NCBI RefSeq assembly: GCF_009668025.1
Contig: NZ_WJXZ01000011.1
Span: forward strand, 1 to 64,000
Direction of reading: 5' to 3'
DNA: 64,000 nucleotides
Source: Larkinella terrae
GTDB taxonomy: Bacteria > Bacteroidota > Bacteroidia > Cytophagales > Spirosomataceae
Part shown: positions 44,435 to 52,618 of the stretch, piece after piece
Layout: each line of letters opens with the position of its first letter
Numbering within the stretch: the stretch's first letter is position 1
Program-made: the position numbers and the translations under genes
Notes under the pieces: generated by a model
What the model saw: the letters and a program-made list of their open reading frames with translations, nothing else
Told to the model about the DNA's origin: nothing
Databases searched by the model: none

Positions 44435-44538
44435 CGGTTTTCGGTTCACGGTGGGCTGACGCATTCCTGTTTAATATCGAATAACGAATATTGAACAGCG
44501 AACACAGAATGCGTCAGCTCACCGTGAACCGAAAACCG
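44435..44538. repeat. 32-bp inverted repeat between quinoprotein and enolase-superfamily genes
   Basis: The arms 44435-44466 and 44507-44538 are 32 bases each with one mismatch and carry CGGTTTTCGGTTCACGGTG and CTGACGCATTC. The 40-base loop holds AATATCGAATAACGAATATT. After the right arm further ACCGAA words continue to about 44560. It is the fullest relative of the repeat in the nitrate reductase gene. Confidence 0.9.
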
Positions 44539-44573
44539 TCAACCGAATACCGAAAAACCGTCTAAACCCGCAT

Positions 44574-45938
44574 ATGAAAAATCCTGAAATGGTACCAGAA
44601 AACAATCGCCGGAAAGCCCTCAAAATGCTGGGGTTAGGCTCCACGGCCGGAATTTTCGGCCTGTTCGACAGCCCCAAAGCCCGCGCCGAAAAGTACGAAA
44701 CACCGGCTTACGCCAAAGCAGCCGCGCCCGTCACCATCAAAAGCGTCCGGGCAATCACGACCGCACCGGGCGGCTCCAACCTGGTGATTGTCAAAGTCGA
44801 AACCTCCGAACCCGGCTTATACGGGCTGGGTTGCGCGACGTTTACCCAGCGTGCGCTGGTGGTGGTTCCGGCCATTAATACTTATTTGAACGAATTTTGT
44901 GTCGGCAAAAATGTCGACAACATCGAAGACATGTGGCAGTCGGCTTACGTCAGTTCCTACTGGCGCAACGGCCCGGTTCTGAACAACGCGCTTTCGGGGC
45001 TGGACCAGGCGTTGTGGGACATCAAAGGCAAACGGGCCAACATGCCGGTGTATCAGTTGCTGGGCGGAAAAGCCCGGATTGCGGTCGATACGTACACGCA
45101 CGCCAGCGGCCCGACACCCGAAGCCATTGCCGACAAAGTGCAGCAGTTCATGGAAATGGGGTTCCGGCACATTCGTATTCAGCAGGGCGGTTACGGCGGA
45201 GTGGGCGCGATGAACGACCTCAAGCCGGATTTCAAAACCGCCGGTTTTGGCCGCGAAACCGACGATTTTTCGGACCAGCGGACGTATCTGAAACGCGTGC
45301 CGAAAATGTTCGACGTGGTGCGGAAACGCTGCGGAGAAGACGTTCAGCTCCTGCACGACATGCACGAACTGACGGAGCCGATCGACGCCATCAACATGAT
45401 CAAAGGGCTGGAAGAATACCGGCCGTACTTCATCGAAGATCCGTTTTCGCCCGAAAACATGAAGTGGTTCAAGCTGTTACGACAATCAACCTCGGTGCCG
45501 ATTGCGATGGGCGAGCTGTTTAACAACATCAACGAGTTCAAGGAACCAATGGCCGAGCAGTTGTTTGACTTCATCCGGATTCACATTTCGCAGATTGGCG
45601 GCATCACGCCCGCCATGAAAGTGGCCCGGCTGGGCGAGTGGTTCAACGTCAAAACCGCCTGGCACGGTCCGGGCGACACCTCGCCGGTGGGGCACGCAGC
45701 CAACAACAGCATCGACATTGCAGTCTGGAATTTCGGGATTCAGGAATCGCAAATGTTTAATGACCGGGTGAAGGAAGTATTTCCGGGGTGCCCAACGATC
45801 ACAAACGGGTATTATCAGGTCAGCGAATCGCCCGGTTTGGGAATCGATATCAACGAAAAAGAAGCCGCCAAATACCCGATCGGAACCAAATCGCGGTGGA
45901 CTGTTCGAAAGAATGACGGCACGATTCTGAAACCGTAA
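44574..45938 (+). CDS. Tat-exported enolase-superfamily dehydratase (mannonate/galactonate type)
   Basis: This 454-residue protein starts with a Tat-like signal (NNRRKALKMLGLGST) and then the enolase-superfamily fold. Metal and catalytic parts are HDMHELTEP, FIEDPFSPEN, MGELFNN, IHISQIGGITPAMK and WHGPGDTSPVGHAA, the pattern of D-mannonate dehydratase/RspA relatives. These convert sugar acids to 2-keto-3-deoxy acids. Members are normally cytosolic, so export is unusual. It follows the quinoprotein, which might supply sugar acids in the periplasm (inference). Confidence 0.87.
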   Translation: MKNPEMVPENNRRKALKMLGLGSTAGIFGLFDSPKARAEKYETPAYAKAAAPVTIKSVRAITTAPGGSNLVIVKVETSEPGLYGLGCATFTQRALVVVPAINTYLNEFCVGKNVDNIEDMWQSAYVSSYWRNGPVLNNALSGLDQALWDIKGKRANMPVYQLLGGKARIAVDTYTHASGPTPEAIADKVQQFMEMGFRHIRIQQGGYGGVGAMNDLKPDFKTAGFGRETDDFSDQRTYLKRVPKMFDVVRKRCGEDVQLLHDMHELTEPIDAINMIKGLEEYRPYFIEDPFSPENMKWFKLLRQSTSVPIAMGELFNNINEFKEPMAEQLFDFIRIHISQIGGITPAMKVARLGEWFNVKTAWHGPGDTSPVGHAANNSIDIAVWNFGIQESQMFNDRVKEVFPGCPTITNGYYQVSESPGLGIDINEKEAAKYPIGTKSRWTVRKNDGTILKP

Positions 45939-45962
45939 CGCCGGATTCACGCGTTTTTAATC

Positions 45963-46011
45963 AAAAACCGCCCAAAAATCACTCGTCGGTCATTCAATCA
46001 CCGGCGGTTTT
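45963..46011 (+). terminator. Possible terminator after the dehydratase gene
   Basis: AAAACCGCC pairs with GGCGGTTTT across a loop of about 30 bases. The 3' arm ends in four T residues. It lies soon after the stop at 45938. Confidence 0.4.
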
Positions 46012-46022
46012 CCCTCGCTTCA

Positions 46023-46052
46023 AAGTGCAGTGAATTTGATTTCACTGCACTT
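46023..46052. repeat. Perfect 12-bp inverted repeat
   Basis: AAGTGCAGTGAA (46023-46034) and TTCACTGCACTT (46041-46052) are perfect arms around a 6-base centre. It lies about 165 bases before the small membrane protein at 46219 and could be an operator or a second terminator. Confidence 0.5.
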
Positions 46053-46218
46053 ATTTTCAGCCGGTTTGGTCAAGCTGATCCGGCCGTTCTGCCATCCGCA
46101 TATCAATTCAATTCTACCGGTTTTTGGGGTTTTCGGCCCGTCTGTCAATCGAACTGATTTCGCTCCGTTTTTTGCGTCAGTTTTAAGCTTATATCTATCC
46201 ATTTATAAAGATACGAGT

Positions 46219-46362
46219 ATGGAACGTGGCGGAAATTTCACCAGAAAAGACAATTTGAGAACGGTCAAAAGCGGATTACAGCGGTTTCTGGAACAACGGT
46301 TTGACTGGATTGCCCTGTTATTCATCACCCTGATTATCCTGTTTAGTTTAGTATTTTTTTAA
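46219..46362 (+). CDS. Single-pass membrane microprotein
   Basis: The 47-residue product is MERGG at the start, a basic middle (LRTVKSGLQRFLEQRFDW) and a C-terminal membrane helix (IALLFITLIILFSLVFF). The longer in-frame start at 46030 gives an unlikely hydrophobic stretch covering the inverted repeat. Twenty-three bases separate it from the next gene, so the pair may be co-transcribed. No function known. Confidence 0.5.
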   Translation: MERGGNFTRKDNLRTVKSGLQRFLEQRFDWIALLFITLIILFSLVFF

Positions 46363-46385
46363 CGCTTCCACACCCAACGCCGGTT

Positions 46386-46817
46386 ATGAAACCATTCTTT
46401 ACCTACCTGACACTGAGTATCTTGTTTCTAACCGGTTCGATTTTTGTTACCGCTCAAACGAAATACACCGGCACGAACCGGCAGTTGCCGCCCGCCGACA
46501 GCATCCGGTATTTTACGGGGCGGTTTCAACCAAACGGCAGTTTCGCAAGCGTTTCAACCTTCCAGATGCAGCTCCGGATCACCGATAGTTTTATCAAAGG
46601 GTCGTACCGGCTGGCGCATTCGGAGATTGACGTTGAACTGGTTGGCGCGGTGAGCAACCAGCACGAACTGATCTTGATTGAATCCGCGAACGGGAAAACC
46701 ACCGGAGCGTTTAAGGGCATGCTGGAGGAAGACGAAAGCAGCCTGCGGTTATCCGGGGTTTGGTCGAACGCCAGCAACGGGAAACTGCGACCTTTTTCGG
46801 TCGATGAGGTTCGGTAA
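46386..46817 (+). CDS. Secreted protein of unknown function
   Basis: This 143-residue protein has a signal peptide ending VTAQ and a small beta-rich mature part: SIRYFTGRFQPNGSF, LRITDSFIKGSYRLAHSEIDVELVG, and a final GVWSNASNGKLRPFSVDEV. The last part is like a domain in which food/lipid-like strands surround a hydrophobic core, but no family was recognised. It precedes the LytS-type kinase on the same strand. Confidence 0.7.
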   Translation: MKPFFTYLTLSILFLTGSIFVTAQTKYTGTNRQLPPADSIRYFTGRFQPNGSFASVSTFQMQLRITDSFIKGSYRLAHSEIDVELVGAVSNQHELILIESANGKTTGAFKGMLEEDESSLRLSGVWSNASNGKLRPFSVDEVR

Positions 46818-46890
46818 GGAGTGAGAATTCGGTTACGAAAATGCGGTTTTTATCCACTACTATTACAGCGTATCAATCAGGCGTCGGTTT

Positions 46891-49800
46891 ATGCGGTTTA
46901 CTTGGGGTCTTTTGCTGGTTTTTATTGCCTGCTGGCAATCAAACGCCCAAACACCAACCCTAACCCTCGAACTCCTGACCACCAAAGAAGGTCTGCCATC
47001 CAACGACATCTGGTGTTTAAACAAAGACAAGCAGGGCTTTTTGTGGGTGGGCACGGGCCGGAACATCTGCCGCTATGACGGCTACACGTTCCTTCGGCTC
47101 GACAGTCTGAAGCTGGGTTATTGCTCCGGTATCGCTTCCGACTCGTCGGGTAACGTCTACGCTTCCATCGCAACCGGCGGTTTATGCCGGATCGATCCCG
47201 GAACCTTAACGGTTGAAAACATCCTTCGCAACAATTTCGACGACAGCGATCCGACCAACGACACGCACGACCGGGTGTTTGTTGATTCGCACCAGCAGGT
47301 TTGGATGAGCGATTACACGGCGGTGAAACGGTATGACCCGGCCCGCAAAAAACTCCGGCGCTACGCCCTGACTTCCGCAGCGAATGTTCATCACGATGCT
47401 ACTTTTTTTGAAGACAGCAAACACCGGCTCTGGATCATTTCGGAGATTGGTTTGTACGGCTACGACCGGCGAAACGACCGGCTGACGTGTTTGCTGGGCA
47501 GCGAAGCCCGGCTGCCCGCCAACAAAAAACCGGTCCGGCTCGAAAAAGCGTTTGAAGATGCCAGTGGAACGATCTGGATGGGCGGCTACGACTCGGGTCT
47601 GATCCGGTTTTCGCCCGCCGATTCGTCTTTTCAGTTTATCACGAAAGGACTTGAGAATCAGAACGTCATCTGCGGTCAGGAAACCGTCGATGAGAATGGT
47701 CGGAGAGTGTTGTTCATCGGGACCGAAAAAGGCGCCAGTCTCTATTATCCCGATCAGGACAAGCTGTATAACCTGCCCGAATTTTACGACAAGGGAATTC
47801 ACGTCAAAGATACCTACAACGACAAAGACAACGGGATTCTGTGGATTGGTACGCGCGAGGGAATCTTCAAATACCGGTACCGCAATCTGGGCATTCAAAC
47901 CGTTAATATTCCGGCCAGCGTAGTCCGGTTGCCGGTGGAAATGACCAGCGCACTCCGGATTGCCGATGGAAATTTTTGGCTGGGACTTTCACACACCGGC
48001 GCCCTGGCCTGGCAGCCTTCCACGAATCAATTTCGCCTGAGCTCCTATCCCGTCAGCGCCTATACCTACCGGCTTCGGCTGATTCAAAACCGCCCGGTGG
48101 CCTTTACGGACAAAGGTTTATTCGCCGGAAATGCGGCTGGTGAACCATTTTCGGTTTTGTCGAAAGCCCAGCAGTTGTTCAAATCCACGGAGTTTCGGGA
48201 TGGTCTTCAGGATCGGAAAGGGCGGTTCTGGATCGCCAGCCTGACGGAAGGGTTAAAAGTCATTGACCCTCAAACGAATATCGAAATCAAACTCTGGTCG
48301 GCGGAAGTAGGTCAGGAGTTGAGCCACAAAAATTACATTCGAACGCTCATCGAAGCGGCCGACGGCAAAATCTGGGTGGCGACCTGCCCCAACGGTCTGT
48401 ACTACTTTGATGAACCCGGCGGGCGGTTTGTCAATATTCATACGTTGCCCGCCAACCGGAACAGGAGACTGAGCGGTTTGTGCATCAATGCCTTGCAACT
48501 TGGCTCCGGCGGGGCGGTTTTAGTGGCCAGTTGGGGCGGTGTCAACAAGATTTCGCCGACGGGTCAGATTCTGGTTTCGTTTGATTACCAGCACGATAAC
48601 CTCAGCGACACGTACTGTTCCAACATCTGCGAAGACAAGGCCGGCAACCTCTGGTTCAGTTCGAACGAAGGCATTCACATTGCCGATCCGAAAACCCGGA
48701 AGATCAAGTACCTGTCTACCATCGACGGATTGTACAGCAATTATCCGGTCGGTTTTCTGAAAACCCCGGACAATCAGTTGATTCTCGGCCACCTCAATAC
48801 GGTCAATATGCTGAATATGATCACCCTGAATCAGGCGAAGGCCGTTCCACGCATCGCCATCAGTTCGGTGGAGGTGAAGGGGAAAATGATTCATCAGAAC
48901 CTGACGCGGGAGATCGTTATTCAGCCGGACGAGAACGCCATTACGCTCAATTTTTCGACCCTCGATTTCGAACCCACATCCCGCAATTTGTTCAGCTACC
49001 AACTGGAAGGGCTGGAGCCAAACTGGGTCGATCTGGGCACGCAGCACACGGTTTCGTTCAGCAACCTGCCCGCCAAATCGTATACGTTGCGCGTCCGCAG
49101 CAGCAACAGTTTTGGGATTACAAGCCAGAAACCGCTGGTGATTCACTTTACGATAAAACCGTATTTTATCAACACCTGGTTTTTCCGAACGCTCATCGGT
49201 CTCACCATCGCGGGCCTGATCGTCGGGATGATGCGCTGGCGGGTAAACACGCTTGCCGAACGAAACCGGCTGGATTTGCAAATTACGGAGTGGCGGCTGA
49301 AGGCACTGCAATCGCAGATGAATCCGCATTTTCTGTTCAATTCGCTCAATTCCGTCCAGAACTATCTGCTGACGAATCGCGGTGTCGAGGGTGCCAAATA
49401 CCTGTCGAAGTTTTCCAAGCTGGTACGCCGGATCATGGAAAATTCGAACCATCCGTACCTTTCGTTCGAGCAGATCATCGACACGCTGCGCATGTACGTT
49501 GAAATCGAATCGTTCCGTTTCAATCACGAGTTTAGCTATGCATTCGACATTGAGGATAACGAAACATTGCTTGATGCGCAACTGCCGCCGATGCTCCTTC
49601 AGCCCTACGTCGAGAACGCCATCTGGCACGGTTTAATGCCGAAAGAAGGCGAAAAGAAACTAACGATTACGGCCCGGATTCAGAACCGCCACATCGTTTG
49701 CACCATCGAGGACAACGGCGTCGGGCGGACGTTTGCCCCCCGCGCCGAAGGCCATATTTCGCGCGGTCAGGAAATGACCCGGGGTATTTTCGAGTCCCTG

Positions 49801-49908
49801 CGCCGGAAAGACAGCGAAGCCAGAATTGAACTGATCGACCTGTTCGATGCCGATAACAGGCCCGCCGGAACGCGGGTGAACATGGTCATTCCCATTGAAA
49901 ACGTATAA
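46891..49908 (+). CDS. Propeller-sensor LytS-type histidine kinase
   Basis: This 1005-residue membrane protein has a signal sequence, about 14 Reg_prop blades (for example EGLPSNDIWCLNKDKQGFLWVGT) across residues 25-650, a Y_Y_Y domain (LFSYQLEGLEPNWVDLGTQHTV), one membrane helix near 765-785, and a C-terminal His_kinase module. The phospho-acceptor is His813 in MNPHFLFNSLNS; the N-box is PMLLQPYVENAIWHGL. The output regulator (LytTR) follows after three bases. It lacks the receiver and AraC parts of true hybrid systems. The ligand is unknown. Confidence 0.92.
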   Translation: MRFTWGLLLVFIACWQSNAQTPTLTLELLTTKEGLPSNDIWCLNKDKQGFLWVGTGRNICRYDGYTFLRLDSLKLGYCSGIASDSSGNVYASIATGGLCRIDPGTLTVENILRNNFDDSDPTNDTHDRVFVDSHQQVWMSDYTAVKRYDPARKKLRRYALTSAANVHHDATFFEDSKHRLWIISEIGLYGYDRRNDRLTCLLGSEARLPANKKPVRLEKAFEDASGTIWMGGYDSGLIRFSPADSSFQFITKGLENQNVICGQETVDENGRRVLFIGTEKGASLYYPDQDKLYNLPEFYDKGIHVKDTYNDKDNGILWIGTREGIFKYRYRNLGIQTVNIPASVVRLPVEMTSALRIADGNFWLGLSHTGALAWQPSTNQFRLSSYPVSAYTYRLRLIQNRPVAFTDKGLFAGNAAGEPFSVLSKAQQLFKSTEFRDGLQDRKGRFWIASLTEGLKVIDPQTNIEIKLWSAEVGQELSHKNYIRTLIEAADGKIWVATCPNGLYYFDEPGGRFVNIHTLPANRNRRLSGLCINALQLGSGGAVLVASWGGVNKISPTGQILVSFDYQHDNLSDTYCSNICEDKAGNLWFSSNEGIHIADPKTRKIKYLSTIDGLYSNYPVGFLKTPDNQLILGHLNTVNMLNMITLNQAKAVPRIAISSVEVKGKMIHQNLTREIVIQPDENAITLNFSTLDFEPTSRNLFSYQLEGLEPNWVDLGTQHTVSFSNLPAKSYTLRVRSSNSFGITSQKPLVIHFTIKPYFINTWFFRTLIGLTIAGLIVGMMRWRVNTLAERNRLDLQITEWRLKALQSQMNPHFLFNSLNSVQNYLLTNRGVEGAKYLSKFSKLVRRIMENSNHPYLSFEQIIDTLRMYVEIESFRFNHEFSYAFDIEDNETLLDAQLPPMLLQPYVENAIWHGLMPKEGEKKLTITARIQNRHIVCTIEDNGVGRTFAPRAEGHISRGQEMTRGIFESLRRKDSEARIELIDLFDADNRPAGTRVNMVIPIENV

Positions 49909-49911
49909 CTT

Positions 49912-50718
49912 ATGAGCCAACAACTCCGTGCGGTTATTATTGACGACGAAACCAACGCCCGCGAAGCACTCACCAACCTGCTCAAACTGATCTGCCCGGA
50001 AGTTGAAATCTGTGGAGAAGCCAAAAATGCCGATCTGGGCATCGAACTAATCAAAAAAGAGCGTCCGAACCTGATTTTTCTCGACATTCAGATGCCGGGG
50101 AAATCCGGTTTCGAAATGCTGTCGAGTTTCGGAAACGTGAATTTTGGCGTGATTTTCACCACGGCGTATCAGGAATACGCCATTCGCGCGTTCCGGTTCA
50201 GCGCGATCGATTACCTGCTCAAACCGATCGATCCGGACGAATTGCAGACGGCGGTTGAGCGGTTTAAATCGAAAGTAAGCAGCGTCAATCCGCAGCAGTT
50301 GCAGATTTTGCAGGAACAGATCGAAACCTCGCCCAGTCTGCGGCTGGTTCAGCGCAAGAAAAACGACAATCAGCGCATTGCCCTGCCCACCGCCGAAGGC
50401 ATTCATTTTGTGCAGATGACCGAAATTATTCAGTGCGAATCGCTGGGGTCGTACACCAAATTTCACCTCGTTAAAGGCCCGGCGATTGTCGTGTCGCGGT
50501 TGTTGAAGGAGTACGAAGAGATTCTGGACAACTATTATTTTTTCCGCGTCCATCAGTCGAACATCATCAACCTCGAACACATCAAGCGGTACGTCAAGGG
50601 CGATGGCGGTCAGGTCTGGATGAGCGACAACACCGAAATCGAAGTATCGCGTCGGCGCAAGGATGAGTTCCTGTCGCTGCTATCGGATTTTTACGTGAAT
50701 TCGGGGAAGTTGAAGTAA
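49912..50718 (+). CDS. LytTR-family response regulator
   Basis: This 268-residue protein has a receiver domain with phospho-Asp58 (LIFLDIQMPG) and a LytTR DNA-binding domain (IALPTAEGIHFVQMTEIIQCES...FFRVHQSNIINLEHIKRYVKGDGGQV). It pairs with the kinase directly upstream. Targets are not evident in the window. Confidence 0.94.
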   Translation: MSQQLRAVIIDDETNAREALTNLLKLICPEVEICGEAKNADLGIELIKKERPNLIFLDIQMPGKSGFEMLSSFGNVNFGVIFTTAYQEYAIRAFRFSAIDYLLKPIDPDELQTAVERFKSKVSSVNPQQLQILQEQIETSPSLRLVQRKKNDNQRIALPTAEGIHFVQMTEIIQCESLGSYTKFHLVKGPAIVVSRLLKEYEEILDNYYFFRVHQSNIINLEHIKRYVKGDGGQVWMSDNTEIEVSRRRKDEFLSLLSDFYVNSGKLK

Positions 50719-50796
50719 AACCGGTTCCATTGCTATCAGAGTGAGCCAGTTGTTTCAGAATCAATACATATTCGTTCTTTTTCCTATTTTTACTGC

Positions 50797-51621
50797 ATGA
50801 GCAAACAATCAAATCAGTATGACAAGATTTTTCGGGAAAATATAGAAGCCGTCATACCTAGTTTGATGCAAAACGTCCTGGGAATCATTGCGGTTTTGTC
50901 CGAAGAGTTGCCTGATGATATTCAGCACACGAAAGAGCGAAAACCGGACGTGTTGAAGAAAATCACCGACATTCAAGGCAACACCTTCATTTTACAGATT
51001 GAATTTCAGGTTGCCGACGAACCGAAAATGGTGTATCGAATGGCTGAATATTACATCATGCTGGAAAGAAAGTATGAGTTACCGATTGAACAGTTTGTCA
51101 TTTTCTTGGGTCCGCCCAAACCGCAAATGCCTACGCAGTTGGCCCGCAAACGCCTGATATTTGACTTTCCGCTGATTTCACTGGCCAGTCTCGACTACCA
51201 CATTTTTCTCAAATCAACCCACCCGGAAGAAATCGTTTTAAGCATCCTGGCTGATTTTCAAGGCGAAGCTCCCGACAAAGCCTTGCAACAGATTATTCAT
51301 CGGATCGAAGAAACGACAACCGGGGATCTCGCGTTAAAAAGATATTTCAACCAGTTGCGCGTTTTGGCGCAGTTGCGTAATTTGGAACTAACATTCAAAG
51401 AAGCCATGGACAGTATTGAAAAATTCATCAGCGAAGAAAGGGATGTTCTTTATCTGCGCGGGCTTGACAAAGGCGAGGAGAAAGCAAAAAAGCAGACACA
51501 AACTAAGTTTGTAACTAATTTGCTTTTAAAAACTGATTTTTCAGTAGAACGAATTGCCGAAATTACTGATGTATCCATTGATTTTGTCAAAGCAATTCAA
51601 CAGAAAATTGGTAGTAAATAG
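50797..51621 (+). CDS. Rpn-family recombination-promoting nuclease
   Basis: This 274-residue protein matches the Rpn/PD-(D/E)XK family once called transposase_31. The catalytic core is KPDVLKKI...NTFILQIEFQV (Asp then Glu-x-Gln). The N-terminus is DKIFRENIEAVIPSL and the C-terminal part is helical (LYLRGLDKGEEKAKKQTQ) with a helix-turn-helix-like end. Rpn proteins promote recA-independent recombination and are not true transposases; no terminal repeats frame this gene. Confidence 0.85.
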   Translation: MSKQSNQYDKIFRENIEAVIPSLMQNVLGIIAVLSEELPDDIQHTKERKPDVLKKITDIQGNTFILQIEFQVADEPKMVYRMAEYYIMLERKYELPIEQFVIFLGPPKPQMPTQLARKRLIFDFPLISLASLDYHIFLKSTHPEEIVLSILADFQGEAPDKALQQIIHRIEETTTGDLALKRYFNQLRVLAQLRNLELTFKEAMDSIEKFISEERDVLYLRGLDKGEEKAKKQTQTKFVTNLLLKTDFSVERIAEITDVSIDFVKAIQQKIGSK

Positions 51622-51687
51622 CGGTTTTGAGGTTCACATGCCGTTTTCAAAATCCGCTCCGGCATCTGTTTTCCGCTCTGCTTTTTT

Positions 51688-51894
51688 CTAAAAGGCCGTA
51701 TTTTTCTTGCTTATAATTTGCCGATCCTCCAACAATCTGGCGCTATTATCAGACAAGCATTCCATTTTATCTCCAGCCAATTGTAGGGCAATTTCCTCCG
51801 CGTTTAAAGCCAAACCCTCCTCCTGCATAGTCTTCATTTCTGCCCCTCCCACAGGTTGTAGTTTTGAATCATCAAAGGGAAACAAGGACAGCAC
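51688..51894 (-). CDS. Doubtful small ORF
   Basis: A 68-codon frame starting at GTG; an internal ATG at 51837 gives 49 residues (MKTMQEEGLALNAEEIALQL...KKNTAF) after a GGGAGGGG sequence. It is acidic and protein-like but matches nothing recognised. It lies in the spacer before the lipoprotein gene at 51955 and may be a remnant. Confidence 0.3.
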   Translation of the reverse strand: MLSLFPFDDSKLQPVGGAEMKTMQEEGLALNAEEIALQLAGDKMECLSDNSARLLEDRQIISKKNTAF

Positions 51895-51954
51895 AACAAA
51901 TAAATTTTCCTTGCAAACGCCCGATTCAAACTCTTAACAACAACTCTCTCAGTC

Positions 51955-52434
51955 ATGAAAACGTCAAAATTTTTCGCTCTCCTCACCATCATTGCTTTCG
52001 TCGGTTTCAGTTCCTGCAGTAAAAAATCGGACGATGTATCTCCGCAGGAAGCCGCAACAGGTACCGCCGGTTTCCGGGTCAAAATTGACGGCAAAAGCTA
52101 CGCTCCGGATTTTTCGTACGCCCTGACTAATTTTCCGGGCAATGACAAATACTACGCCATTTACGGCCTGGACAGCAAAACCAACGATGTGGTAGCGATT
52201 GCGCTGCCCAATACCGCTGGGGTAGGAACCCACGAAATCAGTAATGTTACATTTGGAGTGATGAATCTCGGCCAACAAAATTTTTCGACCATCAACGGCG
52301 GAACAGGAACCATTACAATTACGACAAAAACCGCAACGAATGTGGCCGGAACCTTCAGCTTTACGGCCTACGACCCCGCTGGTGCCCAGAAAAAGGCATT
52401 AACGGAAGGAAGTTTCAACGTGGCATTCCGGTAA
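51955..52434 (+). CDS. DUF6252-type lipoprotein
   Basis: This 159-residue protein has a lipoprotein signal (FVGFSSCSKK, Cys20-21 region) and a mature beta-rich domain: FRVKIDGKSYAPDFSYAL, then VAIALPNTAGVGTHEISN and GTITITTKTATNVAGTFSFTAYDPAGAQKKALTEGSF. This is the DUF6252 pattern common in Bacteroidota; function unknown. A clear terminator follows. Confidence 0.8.
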   Translation: MKTSKFFALLTIIAFVGFSSCSKKSDDVSPQEAATGTAGFRVKIDGKSYAPDFSYALTNFPGNDKYYAIYGLDSKTNDVVAIALPNTAGVGTHEISNVTFGVMNLGQQNFSTINGGTGTITITTKTATNVAGTFSFTAYDPAGAQKKALTEGSFNVAFR

Positions 52435-52471
52435 AAAAACCGCCTGATTTACTGTCCCGGCCATATCCACA

Positions 52472-52499
52472 AAGCCAGTCCGCAAGACTGGCTTTTTTT
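52472..52499 (+). terminator. Rho-independent terminator
   Basis: AGCCAGTC (52473-52480) pairs with GACTGGCT (52486-52493) over a CGCAA loop, and seven T residues follow. It ends the DUF6252 transcript. Confidence 0.9.
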
Positions 52500-52592
52500 A
52501 TTTCCTGCCCAATTGACTGGCGAATTTATTGATCAGACCGAAAAAATTCCGAATACAAAATCAAATAAACAATCATATATATAATTTAATTA

Positions 52593-52600
52593 TATATTTC
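52593..52600 (+). promoter_or_regulatory. Candidate -7 promoter box
   Basis: TATATTTC is one mismatch from TAnnTTTG, in an A/T-rich stretch 19 bases before the ATG at 52619. Confidence 0.35.
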
Positions 52601-52618
52601 AGAAAACTTTATTCTATT

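Noticed and set aside
50797-51621. Insertion sequence
   Set aside because: The protein is of the Rpn type; no terminal inverted repeats or target duplications were seen around it.
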